From: Mycoavidus sp. HKI
GTDB taxonomy: Bacteria > Pseudomonadota > Gammaproteobacteria > Burkholderiales > Burkholderiaceae
NCBI RefSeq assembly: GCF_020023735.2
Contig: NZ_CP076444.2
Span: forward strand, 635,501 to 699,500
Direction: 5' to 3'
Length of the DNA: 64,000 nt
Below the pieces are notes generated by a model that was not told the DNA's origin, did no database searches, and was given only the letters and a program-made list of their open reading frames with translations. Both the position numbers and the translations under genes were made by a program. Shown in pieces: positions 26,163-36,258 of the stretch. Within the stretch, counting starts at the first letter, position 1. Each line of letters begins with the position of its first letter.

Positions 26163-27326
26163 TTAGAATTTCATCCGCAAGCCAGTCGTGATCGCTATTT
26201 GTCTGTTAGTGCTGGAGTATTTGAAGCCATTGATATTGGTAAGGCTTAACTGGCTATCCCGTACTTGAGATTGCTGAGCGACCGCTGAAATAAAAACATT
26301 CGTGCGTTTTGATAGAGCGTAGCTGGTGAGCAGGCTAGCTTGATGCCATTTCGCCTTCAAAGCGCTAGTATCTTGAGAAAGGGAGAATTTTCCCGTGCTG
26401 AATGTGTACGCGCCATTTACGCTCCATGCTGGCGTTATGCGATAGCGGGCATTGAGTTCGTAGTTATTAAAATTGGCATAATTGCCAAGCAATGAGCGGT
26501 CCGGAATGTTTAATTTATCTCCAATCTCATCATTCGACGGACGGTCAAATTTTGCTTGGGTAAATACGAAACCTACTGTGGTTGGGCCAAATATATAACT
26601 TGCCCCAGCTCCCCATATGCGCTGACGGTCAGCTGCAAAATTGGACTCATCCGCCATCTCTGCGCCGGTGTTATTCGCGCCAATGTTGTGAGCTTGCAGA
26701 TACCCTACTGCGGCGCCGAACGGGCCATAATTATAGGCAGCGCCAAGGCTGTAATTACGGTTATTGGCGAACTTGCCTGCTTCATTCGAAAAACCATATA
26801 AACCACCGAACGTAAAGCCGTTATAGTCGATACTTGAGAATTTAATTGAGTTGTTGACACTAAACGTGCTATTCAAATTATCGTTATCGAAGGGATGCGA
26901 GAATTGTCCGCCCCCTAGACTGCTGCCTGCTAAGCTGAATGTCGCAAGGTAATCGGTCAGAGAGTCATATTGGCGGCCCAGTGTGATTGTGCCAGTTCCT
27001 GAGTCGGACAAACCGATAAAGGATTGGCGGTCAAAGCCCACGCCCTTTAATGGAAAGCGGCCATTGTTAATTTTAAAGCCGCTTTCTAGCAGAAAAATTG
27101 CTTTTGTGCCTGCACCTAGATCTTCTGTGCCGCGCAATCCCCAGTAGTTGCTACCTGCACCCCCGCTGCCGATTTGCCAGCTTGGGCCAGTTTGGTCTTT
27201 TCCTATTTGGTTGTTGGTATAAATAATCGCAGCCCCTAGTGAGCCATAGAGCGTTAAACTGCTCTGAGCATAGACAGGAGTGGCAACTGCGCTAGCGAGA
27301 ACAATGCTTAAAAGAGCTTTCTTCAT
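26163..27326 (-). CDS. Gram-negative trimeric porin (OmpC-like, betaproteobacterial type)
   Basis: A 387-residue outer-membrane porin forming 16-stranded diffusion channels. The signal peptide MKKALLSIVLASAVATPVYA is followed by the typical mature start QSSLTLYGSLGA. Later features are LRGTEDLGAGTKAIFLLESGF, RQSFIGLSDSGTGTITLGRQ and the C-terminal strand AITTGLRMKF ending in Phe, as needed for outer-membrane assembly. The start at 27326 is chosen because the signal peptide begins there, although the frame is open to 27392. Porin_4-type proteins are abundant in Burkholderia; the particular solute preference cannot be read from the sequence. Confidence 0.93.
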   Translation of the reverse strand: MKKALLSIVLASAVATPVYAQSSLTLYGSLGAAIIYTNNQIGKDQTGPSWQIGSGGAGSNYWGLRGTEDLGAGTKAIFLLESGFKINNGRFPLKGVGFDRQSFIGLSDSGTGTITLGRQYDSLTDYLATFSLAGSSLGGGQFSHPFDNDNLNSTFSVNNSIKFSSIDYNGFTFGGLYGFSNEAGKFANNRNYSLGAAYNYGPFGAAVGYLQAHNIGANNTGAEMADESNFAADRQRIWGAGASYIFGPTTVGFVFTQAKFDRPSNDEIGDKLNIPDRSLLGNYANFNNYELNARYRITPAWSVNGAYTFSTGKFSLSQDTSALKAKWHQASLLTSYALSKRTNVFISAVAQQSQVRDSQLSLTNINGFKYSSTNRQIAITTGLRMKF

Positions 27327-27365
27327 CTTTACACCCCGCAATATAATAGTGGTCAAATCTTTTAA

Positions 27366-27407
27366 TAAAAAATAAAAAAGCCGTACGAGCATTGTGCTTG
27401 TACGGCT
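27366..27407 (-). terminator. Intrinsic terminator after the Bax-inhibitor-1 gene
   Basis: AGCCGTACGAGCA (27379-27391) and TGCTTGTACGGCT (27395-27407) form a 13-bp stem with one G-T pair and a 3-base loop. On the minus strand it is followed by a T-rich run (TTTTTTATTTTTTA). It ends the BI-1 transcript just before the porin promoter region. Confidence 0.88.
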
Positions 27408-27458
27408 TAGTCTGTATTTCTTATCGCAACACCGACTGAGTGATTGCTAAGCGAACAT

Positions 27459-28163
27459 TTAATTCCGATTCCCGCCAAAAACGCCGAGCAGTGCTAACAG
27501 ATTAGCGAACACATTGTAGATATTTAGATAGATAGCCAGTGCTGCGGTAATGTAATTGGTTTCTCCTCCGTTCACTACACGCTGCACATCAAACAGCATA
27601 TAAGCGGAGAAAATCACAATCGCCAGCACAGATACGGTCAGCATCAAAGCGGGTAGCTTGAGCCAAATATTAGCGACTGACGCGATGAGCAGCACAACTA
27701 CGCCCATGAATAGCCATTTGCCAAGACCGGAAAAATCCCGTTTTGAAACAGTTGCGATCGATGCCATCACGGTAAAAATAACGGCCGTGCCGCCAAACGC
27801 GAGCATGATTAACGACGCGCCATTTGAAAAACCCAGCACAAAACTTAATAGGCGTGAGAGCATCAAGCCCATAAAGAATGTAAAGCCCAGCAGCAAGGCG
27901 ACGCCGACGCCACTGTTTTTAAACCGCTGAATCGCAAACATAAAGCCAAATGCAATCGCCATAAAGAGCATTAAGCCGATACCTGGACTGGTTGCGCTGA
28001 GCAGCGAAAAGCCGGCGCTCACGCCAAGCCAAGCGCCGAAGACACTTGGAATCATCGATAGGGCTAGCAGCCAATATGTATTACGCAATACCCGGTTGCG
28101 AGTCTCAACCGTGGTGATGCTTCCATTACGGCCGAAGCTGTAAGTTTGAAAATCGTTTTTCAT
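27459..28163 (-). CDS. Bax inhibitor-1/YccA family membrane protein
   Basis: A 234-residue inner-membrane protein with seven hydrophobic segments, among them TYWLLALSMIPSVFGAWLGV, GLMLFMAIAFGFMFAIQRF and LMLTVSVLAIVIFSAYMLFD. The family signature FDVQRVVNGGETNYITAALAIYLNIYN lies near the C-terminus and includes the Asp residues linked to the pH-gated cation leak in structural homologues. Escherichia coli YccA modulates the FtsH protease, whose HflKC partners are also encoded here (37966-40246). ATG 28163 follows AGGAG; an upstream in-frame extension to 28262 is unlikely. A strong terminator ends the transcript. Confidence 0.92.
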   Translation of the reverse strand: MKNDFQTYSFGRNGSITTVETRNRVLRNTYWLLALSMIPSVFGAWLGVSAGFSLLSATSPGIGLMLFMAIAFGFMFAIQRFKNSGVGVALLLGFTFFMGLMLSRLLSFVLGFSNGASLIMLAFGGTAVIFTVMASIATVSKRDFSGLGKWLFMGVVVLLIASVANIWLKLPALMLTVSVLAIVIFSAYMLFDVQRVVNGGETNYITAALAIYLNIYNVFANLLALLGVFGGNRN

Positions 28164-28574
28164 ATACTCTCTCCTGAAAATACGGGGGCTTGGCAACGTA
28201 CCCCACCCATAAGAAAGGACGCCGCCCAAATAGAACGCCCGCACAGCGTTTATATAGCACATTTATAGAGCTATGGATAGCCCCTTGGTTTGTGTGCTTA
28301 TGCTTTGGCCTTTTGGCTAGCTGGTGGAGGCAAGGATAAAAACCTACAATATTATTAATTACGCAAAGAGCCGCGCCTATTTTTCTCCTGTAACGAAGAT
28401 ATTTAGCATGGCTAGCATATAGACGGTATCCTCGTATTTGGCTACATGTTAGAATATCAAGCTTGCTTTAGATGTTGCCAAGCTGACTGACGCTTACTGG
28501 TAAGGGGTTTTGGCTGAGTAGAATTTATGATGCTAATACTTTATTCATTTCGCATAAACATCATCCTTTAGGGG
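28164..28574. other. Non-coding region upstream of the BI-1 gene and a TnpB-like scrap
   Basis: No gene is recognised in this AT-rich stretch. Its first ~100 bases should hold the minus-strand promoter of the Bax-inhibitor-1 gene. Confidence 0.4.
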
Positions 28575-28683
28575 GATGAATGAGAGCGAGGTCATCGCTT
28601 GTGCGCCTGTAGAGAAAAGAATGCAGTCAGGCCGTTCTGTGAAACAGGAATCCACCGAAGCGGCTCAAGTGATTATGGCTTGA
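28575..28683 (+). pseudogene. Possible 3' remnant of an IS200/IS605-type tnpB
   Basis: One frame gives MNESEVIACAPVEKRNAVRP. The neighbouring frame gives RKEMQSGRSVKQESTEAAQV and then IMA before a TGA at 28681. A Cys-containing stretch followed by a basic 'VKQEsxEA' tail is how many TnpB (OrfB) proteins of IS605/IS1341-type elements end, so a frameshifted C-terminus is plausible. Only about 35 codons remain, and nothing recognisable lies upstream. The resemblance is by eye and weak. Confidence 0.3.
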
Positions 28684-28771
28684 ATGTTGTCGGGGTCCCC
28701 CCACTGTCATCAGGAAGGGGAGAGGGCTGATTAAGTAATATTAAATAAACATTTATTGAGTGGAGTTTTTT

Positions 28772-29197
28772 ATGGCGTTTGAACGCACTTTGTCAATTAT
28801 TAAACCTGATGCTGTAGTCAAGAATGTAATTGGCAAGATTTATAGCCGTTTTGAAGATGCTGGCCTGAAAATCGTGGCCGCTCGCATGACTCATTTGTCG
28901 CGTGAGCAAGCGGAGCAATTTTATAGCGTTCATAAGGAGCGTCCGTTTTTTAAAGCGCTCGTTGATTTCATGGTATCGGGGCCGGTTATGATTCAAGTGC
29001 TCGAAGGCGAGGGCGCAATTGCAAAAAACCGTGATTTAATGGGCGCGACTGATCCGCAAAAAGCAGATAAAGGCACAATCCGTGCAGATTTTGCTGATAG
29101 CATTGATGCGAATGCTGTCCATGGTTCTGATAGTTCAGATAACGCGCGCATTGAGATCGGTTTTTTCTTTCCAGAAATCAATATTTATTCGCGTTAA
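28772..29197 (+). CDS. ndk: Nucleoside diphosphate kinase
   Basis: Ndk balances nucleoside triphosphate pools by phosphate transfer through a histidine. The 141-residue protein starts [15 protein letters not shown] and carries the active-site His117 in [16 protein letters not shown], exactly where expected. A TGGAG lies 9 bases before ATG 28772; an upstream in-frame ATG at 28760 is less likely. It opens the long plus-strand gene series that runs to purA. Confidence 0.98.
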   Translation: MAFERTLSIIKPDAVVKNVIGKIYSRFEDAGLKIVAARMTHLSREQAEQFYSVHKERPFFKALVDFMVSGPVMIQVLEGEGAIAKNRDLMGATDPQKADKGTIRADFADSIDANAVHGSDSSDNARIEIGFFFPEINIYSR

Positions 29198-29216
29198 ACT
29201 TATAGGCCACTAAAAA

Positions 29217-30401
29217 ATGGCAACCGCCGAAGCCGTAAATTTGCTCGATTTCGATGGGCCTGGGCTGAGCGCTTATTGCGCCAACAGCCTGGGCGAGAAG
29301 CCATTTCGTGCAAAGCAATTACAACGCTGGATTCACCAATATGGCGTAGCCGATTTTGATCAGATGACCGATCTGGCAAAATCATTGCGTGCAAAACTTA
29401 AAGCACATGCAACGATCCAGCCTCCTGGAATTGCGAGCGACCACCTATCGGCCGATGGCACCCGTAAATGGCTGATCGATGTAGGAAATGGCAATGCGGT
29501 TGAGACCGTATTCATTCCCGAAACGGCGCGCGGCACCCTCTGCATTTCATCTCAGGCCGGATGTGCCGTGAACTGCCGCTTTTGCTCGACGGGCAAGCAA
29601 GGCTTTAGCCGGAATTTAAGCGCAAGCGAAATCATTGGCCAACTCTGGCTGGCAGAATTTGCCTTGCGCAATTCTTTGCCGCCAGGCGATCTTGGCGCTA
29701 ATCGCCCAAATCGGGTGATTACTAATGTGGTCATGATGGGAATGGGCGAGCCGCTACTTAATTTTAATCCAGTAGTCAGTGCGATGCGCCTGATGCTGGA
29801 TGATAATGCTTATGGGCTTTCGCGCCGGCGCGTGACTTTGTCGACTTCCGGAGTTGTGCCGATGATGGATCGGTTGGCGGCAGAGTTGCCAGTCGCCCTC
29901 GCTGTCTCGTTGCATGCGCCTAACGATAAACTGCGCGATGAACTGGTGCCGCTGAATAAAAAATACCCGTTGCACGAATTAATGAGTGCATGTCAGCGTT
30001 ATTTGAAAGCTGCGCCCCGTGATTTCATTACGTTTGAATATTGCATGCTGGATGGGGTCAACGATGAAGTTGCACATGCGCATGAATTGGTTGCGCTGGT
30101 GCGTGATGTGCATTGTAAATTCAATTTGATTCCTTTTAACCCGTTTCCTGAGTCTGGACTGAAGCGTTCCAGCGCTGAGCGGATTAAGCGCTTTGCGCAA
30201 GTTTTGTTGGCCGCTGGCATTGTCACGACCATTCGCAAAACGCGTGGCGATGATATTGACGCAGCATGCGGCCAGTTGGCGGGGGATGTGATTGACCGCA
30301 CCCGCCTTGCCGAACGTAGTCAAAGCATGAAAGGCGCCGTCGCGGCAGATACCACGGCTCAAAATAAAGGGCGAGCAATGATCGAGATTCATTCGGCATG
30401 A
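29217..30401 (+). CDS. rlmN: Dual-specificity 23S rRNA A2503 / tRNA A37 C2-methyltransferase
   Basis: RlmN is a radical-SAM enzyme that methylates C2 of A2503 in 23S rRNA and A37 in some tRNAs, aiding translational accuracy. The 394-residue protein has the cluster motif C-x3-C-x2-C in [15 protein letters not shown] (about 116-130). It also has the SAM-binding GMGEPLLNF, the [20 protein letters not shown] segment and the C-terminal catalytic Cys in [14 protein letters not shown]. It lies 19 bases after ndk, and its stop overlaps the next gene start by 4 bases. Confidence 0.97.
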   Translation: MATAEAVNLLDFDGPGLSAYCANSLGEKPFRAKQLQRWIHQYGVADFDQMTDLAKSLRAKLKAHATIQPPGIASDHLSADGTRKWLIDVGNGNAVETVFIPETARGTLCISSQAGCAVNCRFCSTGKQGFSRNLSASEIIGQLWLAEFALRNSLPPGDLGANRPNRVITNVVMMGMGEPLLNFNPVVSAMRLMLDDNAYGLSRRRVTLSTSGVVPMMDRLAAELPVALAVSLHAPNDKLRDELVPLNKKYPLHELMSACQRYLKAAPRDFITFEYCMLDGVNDEVAHAHELVALVRDVHCKFNLIPFNPFPESGLKRSSAERIKRFAQVLLAAGIVTTIRKTRGDDIDAACGQLAGDVIDRTRLAERSQSMKGAVAADTTAQNKGRAMIEIHSA

Positions 30402-30796
30402 TGCTAAGGCGCCTCTTCGTTTTATGTGCAGCATGCTTTTTAAGTGGGGCCTGTTCAGCGCCATCGTCAGTAGTCGTTAGCCCTGGTCCGGCGAAGCAAG
30501 CGGCGTTGCGTTACCGGGCGGATTTACATGCGGAACTTGCGCTGGCTTATCTGGACAAAGAACAATTTGAGGTTGCCCGCCGCGAAGCTGCGTTGGCGCT
30601 ACAACTCACTGCGGATCACCGTGATGCGCTACACGCGCTAGCGCTGATTGAGCGTGCTGCCGGTAATGTGCAAGCAGCAGGGCAATATTTTCAGCAGGCG
30701 TTAGCAGTCAAAAGCGGTAAGGACGACCCGTTGTTACGATTAAATTATGCGAGATTTTTAGATGAGCAAGCACGACGAACAGTCTTTGATGACTGA
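30398..30796 (+). pseudogene. pilW: Truncated type IV pilus assembly lipoprotein PilW/PilF
   Basis: PilW (PilF) is an outer-membrane TPR lipoprotein that helps the PilQ secretin assemble. The frame starts with a lipoprotein signal (lipobox SGAC, Cys19) and has two TPR units: ELALAYLDKEQFEVARREAA and DALHALALIERAAGNVQAAG. It stops at 132 residues, whereas family members have about 250. The break follows LRLNYARFLDEQ, which corresponds to the conserved NYGWFLC position at mid-protein. The last ~35 bases overlap the rodZ start. About half the protein, with the remaining TPRs, is missing, so it is probably non-functional, though a short secreted product cannot be excluded. Confidence 0.75.
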
Positions 30797-31736
30797 TAGC
30801 AAGGAACCATTGCCCGCTACTTCGGCAGCGGCTGTTAGCACGGTATGGACTGCCGATGATGGTTCAGCGCGTGTTGCAGGCGAGCAACTTGCTCAATTAC
30901 GTCAAGCTAAAGGTTGGCTGATTGAAGATGTTTCTGCCCGGCTTAAGGTGCCGGTGGCCAAAATGCGCGCGCTTGAAGCGGGCGAGCTTGAGCATTTACC
31001 AGAAGTCACTTTTGCGATTGGCATTATGCGTAGCTATGCAAAAATCCTCGGCACTGATCCGCAGCCTTTAGTCGATGCTTTGCGTCGCACCAGTGGCCAA
31101 GGTCCCTCTAACCTTTCAACCTTGAGCTTGCGCGATCCAATTCAGCCACCAAAGCGCAGCGGCTTGACTGCTTGGCAGGGTAAGCGCAGACGTTATCCAT
31201 GGCTATGGGGCGCGAGCCTACTTGCTTTAATCGTGGCGGTGCTTTTGACATACCGGCATGGCAGCACAACAGCGCAATGGCTTGAGCAGCAGTTCTCTGA
31301 CCCAGCGCCGGCAGCGTCCACCAGCGAGGCGCCTGTGGGCGCTGTCGAAGAGCGCTCGGTTCTAGCTAGCCAAGCCAATTGGATCACTGCAACTCAAGAA
31401 ACAAGCTCGGATGTGGTGCCAGCAAGTACGGTGCCGGCTATTTCATCGACTGCATCGGCTTCAGAAAGCCAGCTGAATACGCCAAACGCATACTCAACCC
31501 TGCATATCAAAGTTTCGCAAGACAACTGGATTAGCGTAAACCAGCACGATGGCCAACAAGTGTATGCAAATACTCTGCGGGCAGGCGATCAACACACCCT
31601 GAAAGGGGCGCCACCATTCAAGGTGGTGGTTGGCAATGTAGTTGGGCTGAGTGCGCTAGAATTGAATGGCAAGCAGGTAGATTCAGCTAAATATATGGGT
31701 GCGCGCCAAAATGTTGCACGTTTTGAGTTACCGTAG
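30762..31736 (+). CDS. rodZ: Cell-shape protein RodZ (HTH plus DUF4115)
   Basis: RodZ links MreB filaments to the elongation machinery. In 324 residues it has the cytoplasmic HTH_25 domain (LAQLRQAKGWLIEDVSARLK through the SYAKILG region, about 43-105) and a basic KRRRYPW stretch. One transmembrane helix (LWGASLLALIVAVLLTY, about 150-166) is followed by a Pro/Ser/Thr-rich periplasmic linker and a C-terminal DUF4115 domain (IKVSQDNWISVNQHDGQQVY to the end). The start at 30762 lies inside the 3' end of truncated pilW; ATG 30789 is an alternative. Position before ispG is the usual one. Confidence 0.9.
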   Translation: MSKHDEQSLMTDSKEPLPATSAAAVSTVWTADDGSARVAGEQLAQLRQAKGWLIEDVSARLKVPVAKMRALEAGELEHLPEVTFAIGIMRSYAKILGTDPQPLVDALRRTSGQGPSNLSTLSLRDPIQPPKRSGLTAWQGKRRRYPWLWGASLLALIVAVLLTYRHGSTTAQWLEQQFSDPAPAASTSEAPVGAVEERSVLASQANWITATQETSSDVVPASTVPAISSTASASESQLNTPNAYSTLHIKVSQDNWISVNQHDGQQVYANTLRAGDQHTLKGAPPFKVVVGNVVGLSALELNGKQVDSAKYMGARQNVARFELP

Positions 31737-31750
31737 CCAGATGAATGTGA

Positions 31751-33055
31751 ATGGATAGAAGCGGGATGCAAACGCACAACAAACCAGCGTTACAGGACGT
31801 GCCTGTTACTGCTGCTATGGCATGTCGCCGTCTGTCGCAGCCGGTACTCGTGCGCTGGGGGGAGCATCAAGTCACGATTGGCGGGGCGGCCCCAGTTTGC
31901 GTCCAGTCAATGACCAACACGGATACAGCAGATGCGATTGCGACTGCAATCCAGATCAAAGAGCTAGCGCAAGCGGGCTCTGAGTTGGTCCGGATTACCG
32001 TCAATACGCCACAGGCGGCCCAGGCGGTGCCTATTATCCGTGAGCAGCTTGATCGGATGGACGTGCCCGTGCCGCTGATTGGTGATTTTCATTACAACGG
32101 TCATATATTGTTGCGCGATTACCCTGCGTGCGCGCAGGCTTTGTCAAAGTATCGGATTAATCCGGGCAATGTTGGCCAAGGCGCTAAGCGCGATCTTCAA
32201 TTTGCGCAGATGATCGAAGTAGCATGTCGTTATAATAAGCCCGTGCGTATCGGCGTTAACTGGGGTAGCCTTGACCAGACTGTCTTAATGCGCATCATGG
32301 ACAACAATGCGCAGCGTGCCGAGCCTATCTCGGCGCAAAGCGTGATGGTTGAGGCATTGATTGAATCTGCACTAAGTAGCGCCGAGCGAGCACTTGAGCT
32401 CGGGCTTACGGCTAAGCAGATTGTGCTGTCATGCAAAGTCAGTAGTGTGCAGGATTTGATTGCCGTGTATCGTGAACTCGGGCAGCGTTGCGACTATGCT
32501 CTTCACCTCGGATTGACTGAGGCTGGCATGGGCTCAAGAGGTATTGTGGCATCCACTGCTGCGCTGGCTATTTTATTGCAAACTGGCATTGGTGACACCA
32601 TTCGTATTTCACTAACGCCTGAACCTGGCGCTACGCGTACGGGCGAGGTGATCGTCGCCCGAGACATTTTGCAAGCTCTAGGTTTACGCGCATTTTCGCC
32701 AGTGGTGATTGCTTGCCCGGGGTGTGGACGGACGACGAGCACTTCTTTTCAAACGCTGGCCGCCCAGATCCAAGATTATTTGCATCTGAACATGCCGGTA
32801 TGGCGCAAACGCTACCCAGGCGTTGAAAAAATGAAGGTTGCGGTGATGGGCTGTATTGTGAATGGGCCGGGCGAATCGAAGTATGCTGATATTGGCATCA
32901 GCTTGCCAGGTTCTGGCGAAAACCCGGCAGCTCCGGTTTTTATTGATGGTGAAAAATCAGTGACCTTGCGTGGCGAGCGAATTGCTGAAGAATTTCAGCA
33001 AATTATCAGCCACTATATTGAGCGCCGTTTCGGCAGTGCGCTTGCAGTAAACTAA
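31751..33055 (+). CDS. ispG: 4-hydroxy-3-methylbut-2-en-1-yl diphosphate synthase
   Basis: IspG (GcpE) is the 4Fe-4S enzyme that reduces methylerythritol cyclodiphosphate to HMBPP in the MEP pathway. The 434-residue protein shows [20 protein letters not shown] near residue 55 and [30 protein letters not shown] follows, and then the cluster ligands CPGCGR (about 318-323) and [12 protein letters not shown] (about 373). ATG 31751 and ATG 31766 are both possible; the first 30 residues are not conserved. With ispE at 22583 it shows that isoprenoid supply for ubiquinone and the wall carrier is kept. Confidence 0.96.
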   Translation: MDRSGMQTHNKPALQDVPVTAAMACRRLSQPVLVRWGEHQVTIGGAAPVCVQSMTNTDTADAIATAIQIKELAQAGSELVRITVNTPQAAQAVPIIREQLDRMDVPVPLIGDFHYNGHILLRDYPACAQALSKYRINPGNVGQGAKRDLQFAQMIEVACRYNKPVRIGVNWGSLDQTVLMRIMDNNAQRAEPISAQSVMVEALIESALSSAERALELGLTAKQIVLSCKVSSVQDLIAVYRELGQRCDYALHLGLTEAGMGSRGIVASTAALAILLQTGIGDTIRISLTPEPGATRTGEVIVARDILQALGLRAFSPVVIACPGCGRTTSTSFQTLAAQIQDYLHLNMPVWRKRYPGVEKMKVAVMGCIVNGPGESKYADIGISLPGSGENPAAPVFIDGEKSVTLRGERIAEEFQQIISHYIERRFGSALAVN

Positions 33056-33090
33056 AAAAAGATTCAACAAAATAGAGTCAATTAAAATCC

Positions 33091-34413
33091 ATGATAGAGC
33101 AACGTAAGAAGGTTGAAAAACTGACCGGAATCAAAGGGATGAATGACATCCTGCCGCAGGACGCAGCCCTATGGGAGTTTTTTGAAAATACTGCGAAAGC
33201 AGCACTAAGCGCATACGGCTATCATAATATCCGTACTCCAATTGTTGAGCAAACGCAGCTTTTTACGCGCGGTATCGGTGAAGTGACGGATATCGTTGAA
33301 AAAGAAATGTATAGTTTTGTGGATGCGCTAAATGGCGAATGCTTGACGTTGCGTCCAGAAAATACTGCTGCCGTTGTGCGGGCAACCATTGAACATAGCT
33401 TGTTATACGATGGTCCTAAGCGTTTATGGTATAACGGGCCGATGTTTAGGCACGAACGCCCACAGCGCGGCCGCTATCGGCAGTTTCACCAGCTTGGTGT
33501 TGAAGCATTGGGTTTTGCTGGCCCAGATGCGGATGCTGAAATTATTTTGCTGTCTCAGCGTTTATGGGATGAGCTTGGTTTGACTGGTATCCGGCTTGAG
33601 CTTAACTCGTTAGGCCAGCCTGCTGAGCGTGCCGAACATCGCAAAGCGTTAGTCGCTTACTTAGAGCAGCATATGGAGTTACTTGATGACGAAGCGAAGC
33701 GGCGCCTATATGCTAATCCGCTACGTGTGCTGGATACTAAACAGCCAGCGTTGCAAGAACTGGTGCAGCAGGCACCTAAGCTAATGGATTTTTTAGGGGA
33801 AGCATCGCTGGCCCACTTTGATGCGTTAAGTCAGTTGCTAAAAGCAAATAATATTCCATTTACCCTGAATCCACGCCTTGTGCGCGGGCTTGACTATTAC
33901 AATTTGACGGTCTTTGAATGGGTCACGGACCGACTTGGGGCGCAGGGTACAGTTGCTGGGGGCGGGCGCTATGATTTGTTGTTTGAGCAGCTTGGTGGCA
34001 AGCCCGTGCCAGCGTGTGGCTGGGCCGTAGGTATTGAGCGGGTTCTTGAACTGCTTAAAGAAGATCAACTCACGCCGCAGCCGCAGGGCTGCGATATCTA
34101 TCTTGTTCATCAGGGTGACGCTGCGCGCACGCAGGCTTTTATTATCGCAGAACGGCTGCGCGACGCAAGCTTTGACGTTATTTTGCACTGTAGCGCCAAT
34201 GGCGCTCCCGCAAATTTTAAAACACAAATGAAGCGTGCGGATGCGAGTGGCGCACAATATGCGGTTATCATTGGCGAGGACGAAGTTGCACAAGGCTCGG
34301 TCACCGTCAAAGCTTTGCGCAAGACCCATGAAGCAGGTAGCGATGTAACGCAGCACAGCATCTCTAACGAGCGTTTACTAGACTATCTAATCGATGCAAT
34401 GGTTGCCGCCTAG
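33091..34413 (+). CDS. hisS: Histidyl-tRNA synthetase
   Basis: HisRS charges tRNA-His. The 440-residue class II enzyme has motif 1 ([20 protein letters not shown]), [13 protein letters not shown], and motif 2 in [22 protein letters not shown]. It also has the histidine-binding [15 protein letters not shown], motif 3 [14 protein letters not shown] and a C-terminal anticodon domain. It starts 35 bases after ispG and belongs to the ispG-hisS-yfgM-bamB-der series conserved across proteobacteria. The paralogue hisZ, normally nearby, is missing (see 40248). Confidence 0.98.
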   Translation: MIEQRKKVEKLTGIKGMNDILPQDAALWEFFENTAKAALSAYGYHNIRTPIVEQTQLFTRGIGEVTDIVEKEMYSFVDALNGECLTLRPENTAAVVRATIEHSLLYDGPKRLWYNGPMFRHERPQRGRYRQFHQLGVEALGFAGPDADAEIILLSQRLWDELGLTGIRLELNSLGQPAERAEHRKALVAYLEQHMELLDDEAKRRLYANPLRVLDTKQPALQELVQQAPKLMDFLGEASLAHFDALSQLLKANNIPFTLNPRLVRGLDYYNLTVFEWVTDRLGAQGTVAGGGRYDLLFEQLGGKPVPACGWAVGIERVLELLKEDQLTPQPQGCDIYLVHQGDAARTQAFIIAERLRDASFDVILHCSANGAPANFKTQMKRADASGAQYAVIIGEDEVAQGSVTVKALRKTHEAGSDVTQHSISNERLLDYLIDAMVAA

Positions 34414-34446
34414 CAGCGCAACCCGTTTCTAAAAGGAAGCAATGGT

Positions 34447-35097
34447 ATGAGTTATCACGACGAACAAGAAACACTCGATAATATGAAAACATGGTGGACT
34501 CGGTGGGGTAATACCCTCATCCGATCATTAACCATAGTGCTATTGGTCGGGGCTGCCTGGAGCGGCTGGAATTACTGGCAAAGCCGGCAGGTAGCGCAAG
34601 CAGCGGTCCTTTACGAACAGCTGCAACAAGTTGCGCAGGCATCTGCCCAGGAGCTCGATAAAGAGCGGCTTGCTCGTATCATAAGCGATATGCAAAGTAA
34701 ATTTAAGCGTACGCCGTATGCACAGATGAGCGCACTGATTGGCGCCAAAGCCTTCTACCAAGCAGCCGATAGCGCGGCCGCTAAAACCCAATTGCAATGG
34801 GCTATTGAGCATGCGCGCGATACTGAATATCAGCAAATCGCAAGATTGCGCTTAGCTTCAATCTTGCTTGATGAAAAAGCCTACGATCAGGGTTTAAGCT
34901 TGCTTGCCCAGCCACCGATGGATACATTTAAAGCGCTCTATGCGGATCGCCGCGGCGATTTATTGGCGGCCCAAGGCAAACGTGATGACGCGCGGCAAGC
35001 GTATCAAGACGCATTGCAGTGGTTGGCGACGGATAATGCAAACAATGGCCCGGTACGTCGCCTGGTCCAGCTCAAGCTTGATGCGTTGGGTGGCTAA
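34447..35097 (+). CDS. YfgM-like tetratricopeptide membrane protein (SecYEG ancillary subunit)
   Basis: A 216-residue protein with a cytoplasmic MSYHDEQETLDNMKTWW start, one transmembrane helix (LIRSLTIVLLVGAAWSGWNY, about 25-44) and a periplasmic TPR_21-type domain. In E. coli YfgM associates with the SecYEG translocon and PpiD and helps hand over periplasmic proteins. Position between hisS and bamB is diagnostic. bamB starts 12 bases downstream. Confidence 0.9.
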   Translation: MSYHDEQETLDNMKTWWTRWGNTLIRSLTIVLLVGAAWSGWNYWQSRQVAQAAVLYEQLQQVAQASAQELDKERLARIISDMQSKFKRTPYAQMSALIGAKAFYQAADSAAAKTQLQWAIEHARDTEYQQIARLRLASILLDEKAYDQGLSLLAQPPMDTFKALYADRRGDLLAAQGKRDDARQAYQDALQWLATDNANNGPVRRLVQLKLDALGG

Positions 35098-35109
35098 GAT
35101 AATATTTTT

Positions 35110-36258
35110 ATGATTTATTCACCTCGCTCTCTGTTTTATCCGCTTGCCTGTATCTTGGCTGTGCTGCTATTCGCCGCTTGCTCATCATCGAAGGATTTGC
35201 GGCGCGTTCCTACCCCTCTCGCCGACATTTCCCCAGTGCTTGGCGTCGAGCAAATCTGGACTGCAAATGTCGGTAAGGGCGGCCGTTATTTATTTCAGCC
35301 AATTGCTTTCGATGATGCAGTTTATGCTGCCGGGGCCAACGGTACGGTAGCAAAATTTGATGCCAGCAGTGGCCAGACGCTCTGGCGCACCAAGCTTGAT
35401 ACTGACTTATCCGCTGGGGTTGGCAGCGACGGCACAGTGGTGGCCGTTGCTAGCTTAAACGGCACTGTCTATTTACTTGATGCCAACGGCAAATTGTTAT
35501 GGCAGGCTAATGCAAACGGTGAAATCTTAACCTCCCCTTTAGTTGGCCAGGGTAAGGTTCTAGTGCGCACAACAGATAGCCGCATTATTGCATTTGATCT
35601 GCAAACAGGCGAACAAAAATGGGTGTTTTATAATCGTGCGCCGTTGCTGAATTTGCGTACCAGCGCTGAGATGATATTTGCGGGTATGGGCGCGTTTCTC
35701 GCTGGCTTTCCAGATGGTTCATTGGCAGCGATTAATCTTTCAAACGGCGTGCCTTATTGGCAAACGCCAGTGGCCTATCCAAGGGGCGTGACCGAGGTCG
35801 AGCGCTTAAACGATGTGGCCGGCGCTCCGACGTTGGTAGATGACCAAACTTGTGCCGTGACTTTTCAAGGTGGCCTGGGCTGTTTTAATGTGCATAATGG
35901 GCAACCTTTATGGGAGCAGCCATTCTCAAGCTACCATGGGATTGCACAGGATAAAAGCGCATTGGTTGCAAGCGATGATTGGTCAGTGATTTCGCTCTAT
36001 GATGCTGTCAATGGCAGGCTGCTTTGGCAAAATGCCAAGCTTAAAAGCCGTCGACTAGGAACCCCGATCATCGCTGGCCAAACAATTGCGGTTGGCGATT
36101 ATCGTGGTTTCGTACATTTTTTCTCACGTGAGCAAGGCGATTTGGTTGCGCGAATGGCAACAGACGGCAGTGCAATTAGCGCGCAGCCGGTGTTAGCCAA
36201 GCGTACCCTCGTTGTGCAAACGAGCAATGGTAGTTTATACGCATTCCGCCCCAAATGA
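35110..36258 (+). CDS. bamB: Outer-membrane protein assembly factor BamB
   Basis: BamB is the WD40-like lipoprotein of the BAM complex that inserts beta-barrels such as the porin at 26163. The 382-residue protein has lipobox FAAC (Cys24), then eight PQQ-type beta-propeller repeats recognisable by their Trp-containing blades: [51 protein letters not shown] and [10 protein letters not shown]. The final ATG-A overlap with der (4 bases) shows tight coupling. Confidence 0.96.
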   Translation: MIYSPRSLFYPLACILAVLLFAACSSSKDLRRVPTPLADISPVLGVEQIWTANVGKGGRYLFQPIAFDDAVYAAGANGTVAKFDASSGQTLWRTKLDTDLSAGVGSDGTVVAVASLNGTVYLLDANGKLLWQANANGEILTSPLVGQGKVLVRTTDSRIIAFDLQTGEQKWVFYNRAPLLNLRTSAEMIFAGMGAFLAGFPDGSLAAINLSNGVPYWQTPVAYPRGVTEVERLNDVAGAPTLVDDQTCAVTFQGGLGCFNVHNGQPLWEQPFSSYHGIAQDKSALVASDDWSVISLYDAVNGRLLWQNAKLKSRRLGTPIIAGQTIAVGDYRGFVHFFSREQGDLVARMATDGSAISAQPVLAKRTLVVQTSNGSLYAFRPK

